Below, in pieces: positions 32,029 to 41,389 of a DNA stretch of 41,389 bases. This DNA comes from Azolla pinnata (lineage: Eukaryota > Streptophyta > Polypodiopsida > Salviniales > Salviniaceae). The position numbers were made by a program, and so were the translations under genes. Every line of letters begins with the position of its first letter. The stretch's first letter is position 1. The notes beneath the pieces were generated by a model that was not told the origin of the DNA, ran no database searches, and worked only from the letters and a program-made list of their open reading frames with translations. The stretch spans positions 1-41,389 of the forward strand of contig JBBBWG010032730.1 in the NCBI GenBank assembly GCA_037176905.1, written 5' to 3'.

Positions 32029-34730
32029 ATGGCGGCTTCTTCTTCTTCTTCCGCTGCTTCCCTCCTCCCTCGAGCCGCTCGCCTTGCTTTCTCCGCCCCC
32101 GCCACTCGGACACCCCCCGCTCGGCTCCTCCACGCCCTCGGCCCCGCCATGGCGTCTGATGTCAAGGACGTGACCTCCGCTGCCCCCGCCCCTGCCCCCA
32201 GCGCCATCTCCAAGCCTGCGGATTTCGTCATCTCCAAGGTGGATGCCCTCATGAACTGGGCCCGGAAGGGCTCCATCTGGCCCATGACCTTCGGTTTGGC
32301 CTGCTGCGCCGTCGAGATGATGCACACAGGAGCTGCTCGCTACGATCTCGACCGCTTCGGTATCATCTTCCGTCCCAGCCCTCGCCAATCCGACTGTATG
32401 ATTGTCGCCGGAACCCTCACCAACAAAATGGCCCCCGCCTTGCGCAAGTAAGCTCCCTCTTTTGTCCCCGTCGTCGTCGTCGTCGTCGTCATCGTCGTCA
32501 TCATCATCATCATCATCTTGCACTTGTGCTTGTTTGCGGTTTTATGTATGTCTGCGTGTCCGTGCGCATGTATGTGTATGGAGGAAGAGGAGGATGTAAG
32601 TTCGAGAAATAATGTTCGGTTCATGTGTAGTTTCTAGTCAAGTATAATCTATGAAGGCCAAAAATGGATCATTTTGATGCAGCTATGTGTGAGAAGATAG
32701 AGAGAGAGGTATGTAAGGCTGGAGGAATATCCACATAGTTTGTGAAATTGAGCTTAAATTACAGTCAAGTATAACCTAGAAGACCCGAAAACTGGAATAT
32801 TTTCTTATGGTATATATATCAGGGCAGATTCAAGTCAAATATATCCTATGAGACCAAAAAGCAGAACATTTTCATGCCATACGAGTCAGACAAGACACAG
32901 AGTTACTTAAGTGGGAGAATTATTTCACAGCAGCTGGAATATTTTCCACCAATGTTGGCGTATATATTTGTCTCAAATGCAACCTATCACAGCAGAAAAA
33001 TGGAACATTTTAATGAAGTATAGTGGTGGTGATTCTACTCAAATATCACCTGTGACAGCAGAAAGTGGATTTTTTCATGTGATATATATGTGACAAGAAC
33101 AGCTATGAAGGCAGAAGAAATTACAGTAAAAATATAAATAAACCATGAGGCCTAGAAATGGAGCATTTTCATGTAATATATGTAATATGTATTAAAAGAG
33201 CGAGAGGTATCCAACGCAGACGAGTTTCCTCTCGAGTATGTGAAATTCAATTAAATTCTGTTCAATTGTAGCCTATGCTATGAAATAGTGGGAGAATTTT
33301 CATGTAACATGTGTGAGAGGAGAGAGAGGTACCCAGGGTAGATGAATGTCACACTCTTTAGTGCAGCTGGATTTAACAATAGTGAAGTATAGCCTGCCTA
33401 TGAAACCAGAAATTAAGCGTTTGAAGTATGGTCATTTCAAGTGGAGGAATGGTTCATTTAGCGTTTGAAACTGAGTCAAATTTAATCCAGTCAAAACCGA
33501 AACGTGAGACTTTCATGTATTATGTGTGGAAGAAACAGGGAAAGGTATGTCAGATGGAGGAATGCTTCATGTAATGTGTGGAATCGAGTCAAATATGGCC
33601 TATGACATTGTTAAGTGGAACATCTTTGTGTAGTATATTTGTGGAGTGTTGTGTGGGCTGGTAAGTGTACGAACGTTTGATCTGATATGTGGAATTGAGG
33701 AAAGTATATCCACTGCAGCCAGAAGATTACCCTCATTTTCATGTATTGTTGTGAAATTCAGCCAGCTATCACTCATATGGAAGCTAGAAAGGAAATGCTT
33801 CGTGTACTATGTGAATATGCCACTGAATCTGTGTATCTAGAATGAAACCATTTTCATTTAGTAGGTTTAAATGTACAGTAGAACGTCTAATAAACACATG
33901 TATCAACCATCAATGACCATAAAAATGGGAATATTTTCATATATTCTATATTGTGCATATTTAAGTACTGGTTATTGATGGTCAAGAATTTCAGGAAGGC
34001 GTGTTGCAATTGAAAAAACAGCGAAATGGGGCCTCCGATTGCCGTACATTTGTAAAAAATGTCCGCATTTTTTAGTAACAATATTTATCACTATCTTAGT
34101 GGAACATTCAAAAAGCTCTTAAAATCCCAAGAAACAGAATCAATTGAGAAAGGTGTCATACTTGACCAAGGCATTCTTGGCTCAGGCTGGAAAAACTATT
34201 GGAGAACATGGTGCCTCTAAATAGGCGCATGTATGTAAAGCATTATCCACAAGTGTTGACAAATGGTTTTGGTATGACCCAAAAATGTCATTGTGGCCCA
34301 AGAAAGCACGACAACATGGAATCTCAAGCAGGGACATACAAACTGCTACTTCTTTAAGTGTGAGAAACATATTATGTCAAATCCAAATGCTATGGAAGTG
34401 GTTATAGTTTGATCTATAAATGATGGGATACGTTTGGTAAAGAAAAGCTTTCTCTTTGGGATTCTAAAGCATTGAATTGAATTTTGTGTGGCAAGGGTGT
34501 ATGATCAGATGCCGGAACCACGATGGGTGATTTCGATGGGGAGCTGTGCGAATGGAGGGGGTTATTATCACTACTCATATGCTGTGGTTCGTGGGTGTGA
34601 TCGCATCGTGCCAGTTGATATTTATGTCCCTGGCTGCCCCCCGACTGCAGAAGCGTTGCTCTATGGATTATTGCAGCTGCAAAAGAAGATCGGCCGACGC
34701 AAGGACTTTGCGATCTGGTGGAGCAAGTAA
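32029..34730 (+). CDS. NDUFS7: complex I 20-kDa subunit (NDUFS7/PSST), mitochondrial
   Basis: Core subunit of respiratory NADH:ubiquinone oxidoreductase that holds iron-sulfur cluster N2, the last electron carrier before ubiquinone, at the matrix arm/membrane junction. Two exons: 32029-32447 and 34496-34730, phase 2 join, 217 aa (Arabidopsis about 218). Residues 1 to about 40 are Ser/Ala/Arg-rich without acids, a typical mitochondrial presequence. The mature part has [19 protein letters not shown] with tandem Cys92-Cys93, [10 protein letters not shown] with Cys157 and [14 protein letters not shown] with Cys187; these four are the N2 ligands of the family. The 2.05-kb intron carries a CGT/CAT microsatellite at its start (32466-32518) and a degenerate tandem array. 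GC is very high in exon 1 and moderate in exon 2. Confidence 0.97.
32630..33890. repeat. degenerate ~120-bp tandem array in NDUFS7 intron
   Basis: Around ten eroded units sharing AGTCAAGTATANCCTATGA, then a CAGAAATGGAACATTTTCAT core, TGTAATATGTGTGAGAAGA, GAGAGGTATGT and GGAGGAATGTTTCA. Spacing varies from about 90 to 130 bp. No coding capacity. It makes up more than half of the intron. Confidence 0.75.
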
Positions 34731-35264
34731 AGATACTGTCTTAAGACGATGTAATGCACAGTAGAAGGGCCTAGACCCTTTGTTTTTTTATTTTTACAAC
34801 TTCCACGGCTGCTTGGATATTTTTCTTACATGTGAAAGCTTTTTTTTGTATGTACGCGGCAATAAATTCGTATACAAGAACGGATCTGTTGACGACCGAT
34901 TGGCTTGTAGATTGTGCTGTGGTGTTCGACCTGTATGTATGTATTGCTTTGGAAACAGGTTTCCTTGTTATCGGAGGTTTGCATATTTTTCTCATTGGTG
35001 TGATGTTGTAGTGAGGACATAGAATGAGAGAAGTTAATTCAATTCATAATCGGATGTTGATAGTGATTAATTTTGCAAGTAAAATTGATGATGATTGATT
35101 TCAGCTTTCTTCACAATAGATTATGCCTTTAGATGAAGGTTGTGTTGCATGTCTTATGAACCGCCAATTGACTGATGAGGTACGGGATCATGGATGTTTA
35201 TATGGACCAAATAAAGTGGTTGAAGCTCGATTGTAACGCTGAGCTTCAAATGGCGACAATTTGA
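34731..35264. other. NDUFS7 3' flank
   Basis: 3' UTR and intergenic DNA. AATAAA occurs at 34861-34866, about 130 bp past the stop codon, and is a plausible near-upstream polyadenylation element. Nothing else recognised. Confidence 0.5.
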
Positions 35265-35400
35265 CTTGCTTTTTGTATTGGCGATGCTAATGAAGTTGGA
35301 GAGCCAAAATGTTCAAACAAAAGGCGTGGTATTGGTTTTGCTGGATCTTGCTGATAGAGTTGGAGAGCCAAAGTGTTCAAACAAAAGGGTGATATTGGAC
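35265..35400. repeat. two-copy 65-bp repeat
   Basis: GTTGGAGAGCCAAAATGTTC followed by AAACAAAAGG occurs at about 35295 and 35357, with similar GATATTGG/GGTATTGG tails. Confidence 0.7.
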
Positions 35401-35584
35401 ACTATCTTTGATGGAAATTCCAACAAAATTGGGAGCTTCCACTCACCTAATAGAGAACTATCTTGGACTCTATGAATCGGAACAGAGCACTTTCACGCTA
35501 GCTTTCAGCAGCTTGGACAATCCCTAAAACAAGGAAATGATGTCGATTCCATTACTCTCGATCTTTCATTGAACCTTTCGATGG

Positions 35585-35885
35585 GGTCTCAAGGTTCTGT
35601 GGGAGAACCCCTGATACAGGGCGTAGTGTTTGAAACCCCTCATATAGAGTTTGGTCATTGAAACAATTGATACAGAGCCTGGTCTTTGAAATCCCTGATA
35701 CAGAACTCGGTCATTGAAATCCCTGATATAGAGCTCGGTCATTGAAATCCCTGATACAGAGCTGGGTCTTTGAAATCCACCTTAATACCAGACTCGGTCT
35801 TTGAAACCCTTTGATACCGAGATCGGTCTTTTGAAACCCCTGATACCGAGCTCGGTCTCTGAAATCCCTGATACTTGAGCCCCGC
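35585..35885. repeat. ~29-bp minisatellite
   Basis: About ten units of TTGAAATCCCTGATACAGAG followed by CTCGGTCA. The middle units (35690-35770) are almost identical and the outer ones diverged. It lies 285-585 bp upstream of the SKL1 start codon. Confidence 0.9.
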
Positions 35886-36027
35886 TTCTGAAAGCGATTT
35901 TTCCCGTTAATCTGCAGATGTTTTACATGTACGACAAATTAACGTTTTTTATACCAAAGCAGATCATAGTAGCAGAGCACCTGATGGTTTTGTAGATGAG
36001 AACTAGAGGTAGGATTTGAACCCATGA

Positions 36028-36145
36028 TGTTTGCTGATGCTGATGATGCTGGTGATGCTGGTGATGATGCTGGTGATGACGCTGGCGATGGTGATGATGC
36101 TGGTGATGATGATGCTGGTGGTGGTGATGGTGGTGTGGATGGAGT
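36028..36145. repeat. GATGATGCTGGT microsatellite
   Basis: Imperfect triplet array ending about 25 bp before the SKL1 start codon, so probably within its 5' leader. Confidence 0.85.
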
Positions 36146-36169
36146 GTACACAATCCAGTGTTTTGCCTA

Positions 36170-39100
36170 ATGGCGATGGTCTCCTTCACGCGGCCTCTCC
36201 CTCATCTCTGCTCCTTCTCTTCTTCTTCACAAAGCCCTTTCCGAATGCCCCTTGCTCCTAGAATCCGAAGCAGCAGCAGCGGGGGCTTTACAGGTGCACC
36301 CTCTTGCTCCTTTTAATATGAGAAAAAGGCCCCAAATTCCAAAAAACTGGAACAGAGTTTAGGGCTTCCTTTGTGTTGTGCTTGTTTTGTTTTGCCCTTC
36401 CTTTTCTGTAATGGTCTGTATCTCCACCATCAACCGATCGATGGTAGTATTAGAGATTCAAATTATGCGTCTCCCATCACCGACCACTGTATTGAGCTGA
36501 GGCAATGGTGACATTAGAGATCAAAACGGTGCATCTCCACCGTCAATTATAATATGCATCTATGATGGTGGTAACATTAGACATCAACATTATGGTAATG
36601 ACTGAAACAGTGGCAACTTTGCATAAACAAAATTGTGGTTATGGCTGAAGTAGGCAATCTCCGTCATTGAATTGCTCAGAGATCAAGTATGCATTGATTT
36701 CGTTATTTTCCTCAGAGATTAAGTATGGCCTTGGCAACCAAGAAAAGAAACATATTTTACATAATTCTTATGGAAATTAGTTGTAAATGTGGATAAAACA
36801 AGGGATTACCCAAGAATCCTTTGTGTGTGTGCCTGTGTATCTATATCTATATCTACATATATGTATGAATATATATAACCATTAAGCCCATTTCTAATTG
36901 CATATATGGAGATGTTAACACCAAATAGGCATATTGCTAGAGTTTTAGCGTTATTATTGTAAATTGGCTTTTGGAACCAACACTTGTCAAGATGAAGTAT
37001 ACTTCTCTAGCAATTGTAACAAATGAAACTTGTCTTCACACTTAAGTACTCTCAAGCTTTGTGTGTAGCTGTTTGGAGAATGAACTCACAGGCAATTTTG
37101 TGTCAAGAAAGTGAGACAAATGTCTCCAATTTGACAGGTGAATACATTGCCTTATTTTTATTGTAAATCCCTCTTTAGGGAAAGCAGGGAAGCATTGATC
37201 TCCTTTGCAGGGTACTGATAAGAAAGCATTTGATGGGTAATAGTTATAAGCAATAATAAGATGCAGGGCATGTGACTGTCTAAAAGTATAAGAATGTTTT
37301 TCTTGAAAAAAGCTTCTGCTTAATAAAAGCAGCTAGTATTATACACTATCTAGGAAGGCTTTGACACTTGGTGTTTTTCTTGTTTGATTTATTGTTTTTG
37401 AAAAGAGGGCAATGTTTTCGGCAAGTCATATCAAGCTGGTGCTAATGGCGATCATACAGTGCTTCTAAAGGTTCTCTTGTAGTGTTGAAGGCTTATGCAA
37501 TATGGAAATACTGGTGCTTTAGACTTATTCATGGCCTCATATGTTTTTTGAGTCCATGCTGTTGAAACTCGTTTATCTCGTATAAAGGGACCTCATATTT
37601 ATCGTATCAAGAATGATGTTTGATGCAGAAAAAAGCAGGTGAAATGGTGGATGACTTGAAAGGGACGTGCATCTATCTCCTAGGTCTGAGAAAATTAACG
37701 CTATGTGTTTGGATATTGAAAAATCAAATGGTAGCTCGTCTGTGGTTTGTGCTGCCAAACTTACTGAAATTTAATATACTCTGGGAATGAATTCTCATAC
37801 AGGTATGACAGGAAGTGGTAAAAGTAGTGTTGGCAAAAGGTTGGCAGAATCCTTAGGTTACTACTTCTTTGATAGGTGAAAAACACGTTTGGAATGCAAC
37901 AGTTAGCTATATGTTTACATTCATCTAAAAACAACATATCTGTTTGGCATATTGGAAGCATACCAACCCATTTGCTGGCTACAGTGACAAGCTTATTGAA
38001 GAAGCAGCAGGTGATGGCAGAAGCGTCTCTCAGTTGATGGAAGAAGAGGATAGTGAAAGCTTCCGGGATGCAGAGGTTGGTTTGGTCTTTATTAAGTCGT
38101 AGATGAACCAGAAACCATCATTGTTTGTTGTTAGAGGACTTTTAAAGGATTTTTGGGCTGAAAGGTTAGAGTTTTGAGCATTTTTTTCATTCGATGTTGA
38201 AATGTGTACATAGTGCAGACAGAGGTTCTGAAGCAACTGTCCTGTATGGGCCGATTGGTCATAGCAACAGGTGTGGACACAGTGTTGCGGCCAACAAATT
38301 GGTGAGCAAAAAACAAAAAACTCCTTTATCTGTTTCCTTATGTTATCATAACTGATGGGCTGCTTGAGGCCAAATAAGTTCGTATGCATCTTTCTTTTGT
38401 ACATGCATGTAAAGATCCTAGAATACAGAAAGATCCTTTGGCATAGATTTTCCTTTTCCTATGGCATTACAGTGTGGCTCAATGGTAGAAGCACAAATCA
38501 TATAGCATTGCTCTCATCTGTTTTTTTGTGCCATCTTAAGTTTTTTAGGTCCTAGAGTAAAGGAAGGCCCTTTCATATAGTTTTTCCTTTTTCTATGGTG
38601 CAACAGGAGTTACCTTAGATATGGAGTCACTGTGTGGCTTAATGTTCCAGTTGAGGCTTTAGCACTGCGTGCATCCGGTCCCATGTCATCAGCGTCGCAC
38701 TCGTTCCTCGAGAACTTGGCCACATTTTCCAGTCATTCTGAGGTATGGGAGAAAAACAGAAATCGAATCGTAGGATGAGTCTATCGTGTTTCTCTTTTAG
38801 ACCTTCTCTTTTGCCATGATGGTGGGTCTTGAAAGGGGTTGTTATTGTGTGCAAGAAGTTTCCAAATAATCTTCAATATAGGAAAGTTCTGCTAACTTGT
38901 AGGCATTGGAGAGCCTTTCAAGCATGCTCGATGTCAGAAAACGCTATTATGAGAATGCTGATGCTTCGATCTCTCTTATGAGTAAGGAGTCAATGGTTTC
39001 TCATGCATCCCACTGTTATAGCAATTCCAGTTTGTTTTCTATCCTTAGATGATTTCTATCCAACAGAACTGGCCTCTGAATATGGACATGAAGATCTCGA

Positions 39101-39265
39101 CAACATTACTGCCGAAATGGTTGCACTCCAGGTACAACAAGTCTCCGAATATAACAGTAGCTTTTGTAGGCCAGGGTTTCAGAATTTGTTTTGATCTTTA
39201 GGGTCTTTGAATCTGTGAAGGTACTCAAAGCGATCGACGATCTCATGAAATGCCGATCCAAGTGA
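36170..39265 (+). CDS. SKL1: shikimate kinase-like protein 1, plastid
   Basis: Ortholog of Arabidopsis SKL1 (At3g26900), a shikimate kinase relative without that activity that is needed for chloroplast biogenesis. Exons: 36170-36293, 37406-37470, 37629-37683, 37803-37875, 37985-38075, 38219-38301, 38607-38742, 38903-38981, 39049-39131, 39221-39265; all phases match, 277 aa (Arabidopsis 280). Residues 1 to about 60 are Ser/Arg-rich, a plastid transit peptide. Walker A GMTGSGKS is at 82-89, DSD at 105-107, FRDAE at 132-136, TEVLKQLSCMGRLV at 137-150. The shikimate-binding GGG reads GVD at 154-156. YENADASISL near 225-234 and the C-terminal helix VALQVLKAIDDLMK match SKL1 rather than true shikimate kinase. 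Exon 2 is the least certain: it is supported by phase closure and by the KKA...DLKGT continuity. Confidence 0.87.
38412..38640 (+). repeat. duplicated intron-exon junction in SKL1
   Basis: Segment 38412-38495 (GATCCTAGAATACAG ... CCTATGGCATTACAG, then TGTGGCTCAATGG) repeats segment 38550-38642 (GGTCCTAGAGTAAAG ... TCTATGGTGCAACAG, then after 24 nt TGTGTGGCTTAATG). The second is the true acceptor of exon 7; the first is a decayed copy with its own AG. Confidence 0.75.
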
Positions 39266-40141
39266 ACTATGGCTCCCTTCCGCCACGGCTTGGGGCTTGC
39301 AGAAAATGTCTTCTTGGAAAGATGGATTTGCGGATGCAAAGTATGACATACAAGCCATAGATAGTCGTGTGGTGCCGATCCAAGCACCCATGGATATTAT
39401 CCATTGGGAAGTTTGCAATGGCTTGATGAGATTCCATTTGATGGAAATGTGTTGATCGATGTTACATGGTTATAAATTAATACCGAAATTTTGTTTTGGG
39501 TAGTAACGTGACTGTCGATTGATAGCTCATAGATGTCGTACACTCCAAAAGCTGCCTGATTGCTTCGGCTTATTTCAACTCTACGTGCTTTGAGCTTGTC
39601 TTCGTTGGTATCTTCTAGTTTAAGGGTAATCAAAGATCAGCTAGGTCTTTGGGCATTGCTTGCTTGAAGAGATTGATGTTAGTCAATCCTGTTATCCCAT
39701 TGAATGGTACCTGTTAGGAATTGGTGCATTTCTTCCCATGGGGATCAAGATGGATTGATTGGTCTGGCTCCTTCCGTAGAACACTAAGTTCTCTGGAAGC
39801 GAACTTCAAGATCGTGACATTGCAATCGGGTTCAAAGGCTCATCACATGTGGAAAATGGTTTTTTTTTGGTTGAGAATGCACTAGCTTGATTGAAACTTG
39901 GAATGCAATGTAATTCGAATTGCATAAATTGGTTACATCTAGAGTAGGTCATCGGAATCGATGGACTACGAAAACCAGGACCAATACATAGTGCTGAGCG
40001 TCCATGAATTGGGGGAGGGGGGGAGGATAGAGATCTGATATCGGATGCATTCATTCATCCGTTCAATGTGTGTAACGGTGAGGATTATTAGTAATCTTGT
40101 CAGGCAATTTGCGATTTGATCCATGGGGATTAATGAGTTAA
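39266..40141. other. intergenic, convergent gene ends
   Basis: Between the stop codons of SKL1 (plus) and the phosphatase (minus). No gene or repeat recognised. It should hold both 3' UTRs. Confidence 0.5.
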
Positions 40142-41374
40142 TCAAGAGGTCCAGTAGAGGTTAGAGAGCCAGAGCGAGTCGTTGGCATAGCCGATGGCGT
40201 CTTGGTTGCGATACCAAGAGTAGTACGCGTGCGTCCTGTTCTTGATGTCGAGTGTGGCGTAGCCAAAGCTAGCTTCTCTGCGCGCCGAGTAAGCGGGCTG
40301 AGGCGGCGTATACCTGCAATATATTATAATTATTAGCGCAGATCACGAATGAAATCGAACCTCGGCATATCGAATTAGAGCATCAGATGGCAGAGACAAG
40401 TATATATGATTATGTGCAACAAATTCAATGGTTTCATAACCCATGAGCAGGAAGCAGAAAGAAAGGAGGATATTGAAGAGGAGGAGGAGGAGGATATACT
40501 CTGGGGAGAGGCCATCAGCGCCGCCATCTCCGACCACGACGTAGATCGGTGCGGATGGGTTGAGTCGCGGGGTGCACAGACCGTTGGTAATGTTGTAGTC
40601 GATGTTGGAGATGCGGTACTAAAAGTTCACAAATGGACATGGAATGACATTGCGTCGTTTTGGAATCAATCAACAATCAATCAATCGCGGATCGATCAAT
40701 TTTCTAATCGATCAATCAATCATCTAATCGATCGATCGATCAATGATGATCAGATGTGATCCGACTCTATATTATATATAGCAAAAAGAGTATATTGTAT
40801 GTTAATGGGATCGATGCGAGATTGCGATATTAATGCTCACCGTCCTCTCGTAGGCGTGGACATGGCCGGAGAAGACGATGTCGACCTTGGCCTTGACGAA
40901 CCACGCCTCGAACTGGACCCTCATCGTCTCGCCCTCCATGTAGTGGTCCTGGAGATTGCTGTTGTACCACGGCGAGTGGAAGAGGACGATGAGCCACGGG
41001 GTCTGCTTCCTGTCGACCGACGCGAGCTCTTTCTGGAGCCACACGTACTGCGGCGTGTACTTGCCTGATCACAAATTTACACGATCGGTATTTGCATATT
41101 AGTCTGTCGATCCGATCAGCTGCAATCGATCGGCGGTGGTGAGAATCGAAGGGCGCGATTCGATTCTCGATGACGAGATTCTGTAATGAATTTTAATTAA
41201 AGCACAATATCGATGGATGAAGGCCGAGTAGTTACCGTATGCGGAGTAGGAGTTGAGGACGATGATGTGGGCGGAGGCGCGCTTGATGGAGTACCACAAG
41301 GGCGAGGTGCTTTTGGACGATTTGTACGGGACGCGGAAGCGGTTCAAGTAGGGCTTGTGCGTGTTCACCTCGCC
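40142..41374 (-). CDS. purple acid phosphatase, C-terminal part
   Basis: Metallophosphoesterase with a dinuclear metal centre that releases phosphate from esters, usually secreted or vacuolar in plants. Exons seen (minus): 41374-41236, 41064-40841, 40618-40500, 40313-40142, in frame, about 217 residues; the 5' exons lie past the right edge. Conserved stretches: [50 protein letters not shown] (metal-ligand His), [15 protein letters not shown] (HxH ligands), then [18 protein letters not shown] and [20 protein letters not shown]. It ends NLYWTS. The order and spacing fit the high-molecular-weight plant PAP10/12/26 type. I cannot name the member. The first base listed follows an AG acceptor 15 nt inside the window. 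Confidence 0.93.
40664..40752. repeat. ATCA/GATC tetranucleotide repeat in PAP intron
   Basis: Imperfect (AATC)n and (GATC)n mix in the intron between the last-but-one exons. It is similar in wording to the minisatellite of KDSR intron 2. Confidence 0.8.
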
Positions 41375-41389
41375 CTAATTATAGAATCA

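Noticed and set aside
31771..32523. Minus-strand open frame of 250 codons opposite NDUFS7 exon 1
   Set aside because: Poly-Asp and Glu/Lys runs come from the CGT/CAT and CTT microsatellites, and the rest is antisense of the GC-rich NDUFS7 exon.
35923..36261. His-rich or Met/Val-rich frames before SKL1
   Set aside because: They are translations of the GATGATGCTGGT microsatellite.

Overview
This is nuclear DNA of a land plant. The evidence is six split genes with GT-AG introns, plant-specific gene families (glucuronokinase, plastid shikimate kinase-like protein), plant telomere-type motifs (CCCTAAA) in introns, and plant-style transposon relics. The 5' exons of some genes (KDSR, NDUFS7) are GC-rich and the later parts less so, which is common in monocots, but I cannot resolve the taxon. 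No organelle, bacterial or viral genome is present.

Layout from left to right. 1-2808: gene-free, with a tandem array of GAA-rich units. 2809-5960 (minus): a 3-ketodihydrosphingosine reductase-type SDR in three exons, both introns filled with minisatellites. 5961-7160: long pyrimidine-rich repeats upstream of it. 7308-8711: three adjacent copies of a Mutator-like MITE, two with intact 9-10 bp target-site duplications. 8712-16092: gene-free, with decayed LINE fragments and a cluster of direct and inverted copies of another repeat family. 16093-19473 (plus): glucuronokinase, six exons. 20865-28942 (minus): an RRM protein with an N-terminal PWI/Nab2-like domain, eleven exons, and a decayed antisense LINE in its largest intron. 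28943-32028: divergent intergenic region with a fourth MITE copy that has internal amplification. 32029-34730 (plus): mitochondrial complex I subunit NDUFS7/PSST, two exons. 36170-39265 (plus): plastid shikimate kinase-like protein SKL1, ten exons. 40142 to the right edge (minus): the C-terminal half of a purple acid phosphatase, its 5' part lying outside the window.

The genes do not form a pathway. They are ordinary single loci: sphingolipid synthesis, UDP-sugar salvage, RNA binding, respiration, plastid biogenesis and phosphate release. The exon models rest on reading splice sites and phases by eye; every multi-exon model closes in frame (KDSR 360 aa, glucuronokinase 353 aa, RRM protein 824 aa, NDUFS7 217 aa, SKL1 277 aa), which is strong internal support. 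The most unusual items are an SKL1 that keeps an intact ATP-binding P-loop but has lost the shikimate-binding GGG, a probable GC-AG intron in glucuronokinase, a self-duplicated acceptor/exon piece inside SKL1, and the repeat families. I found no convincing new multi-gene system.
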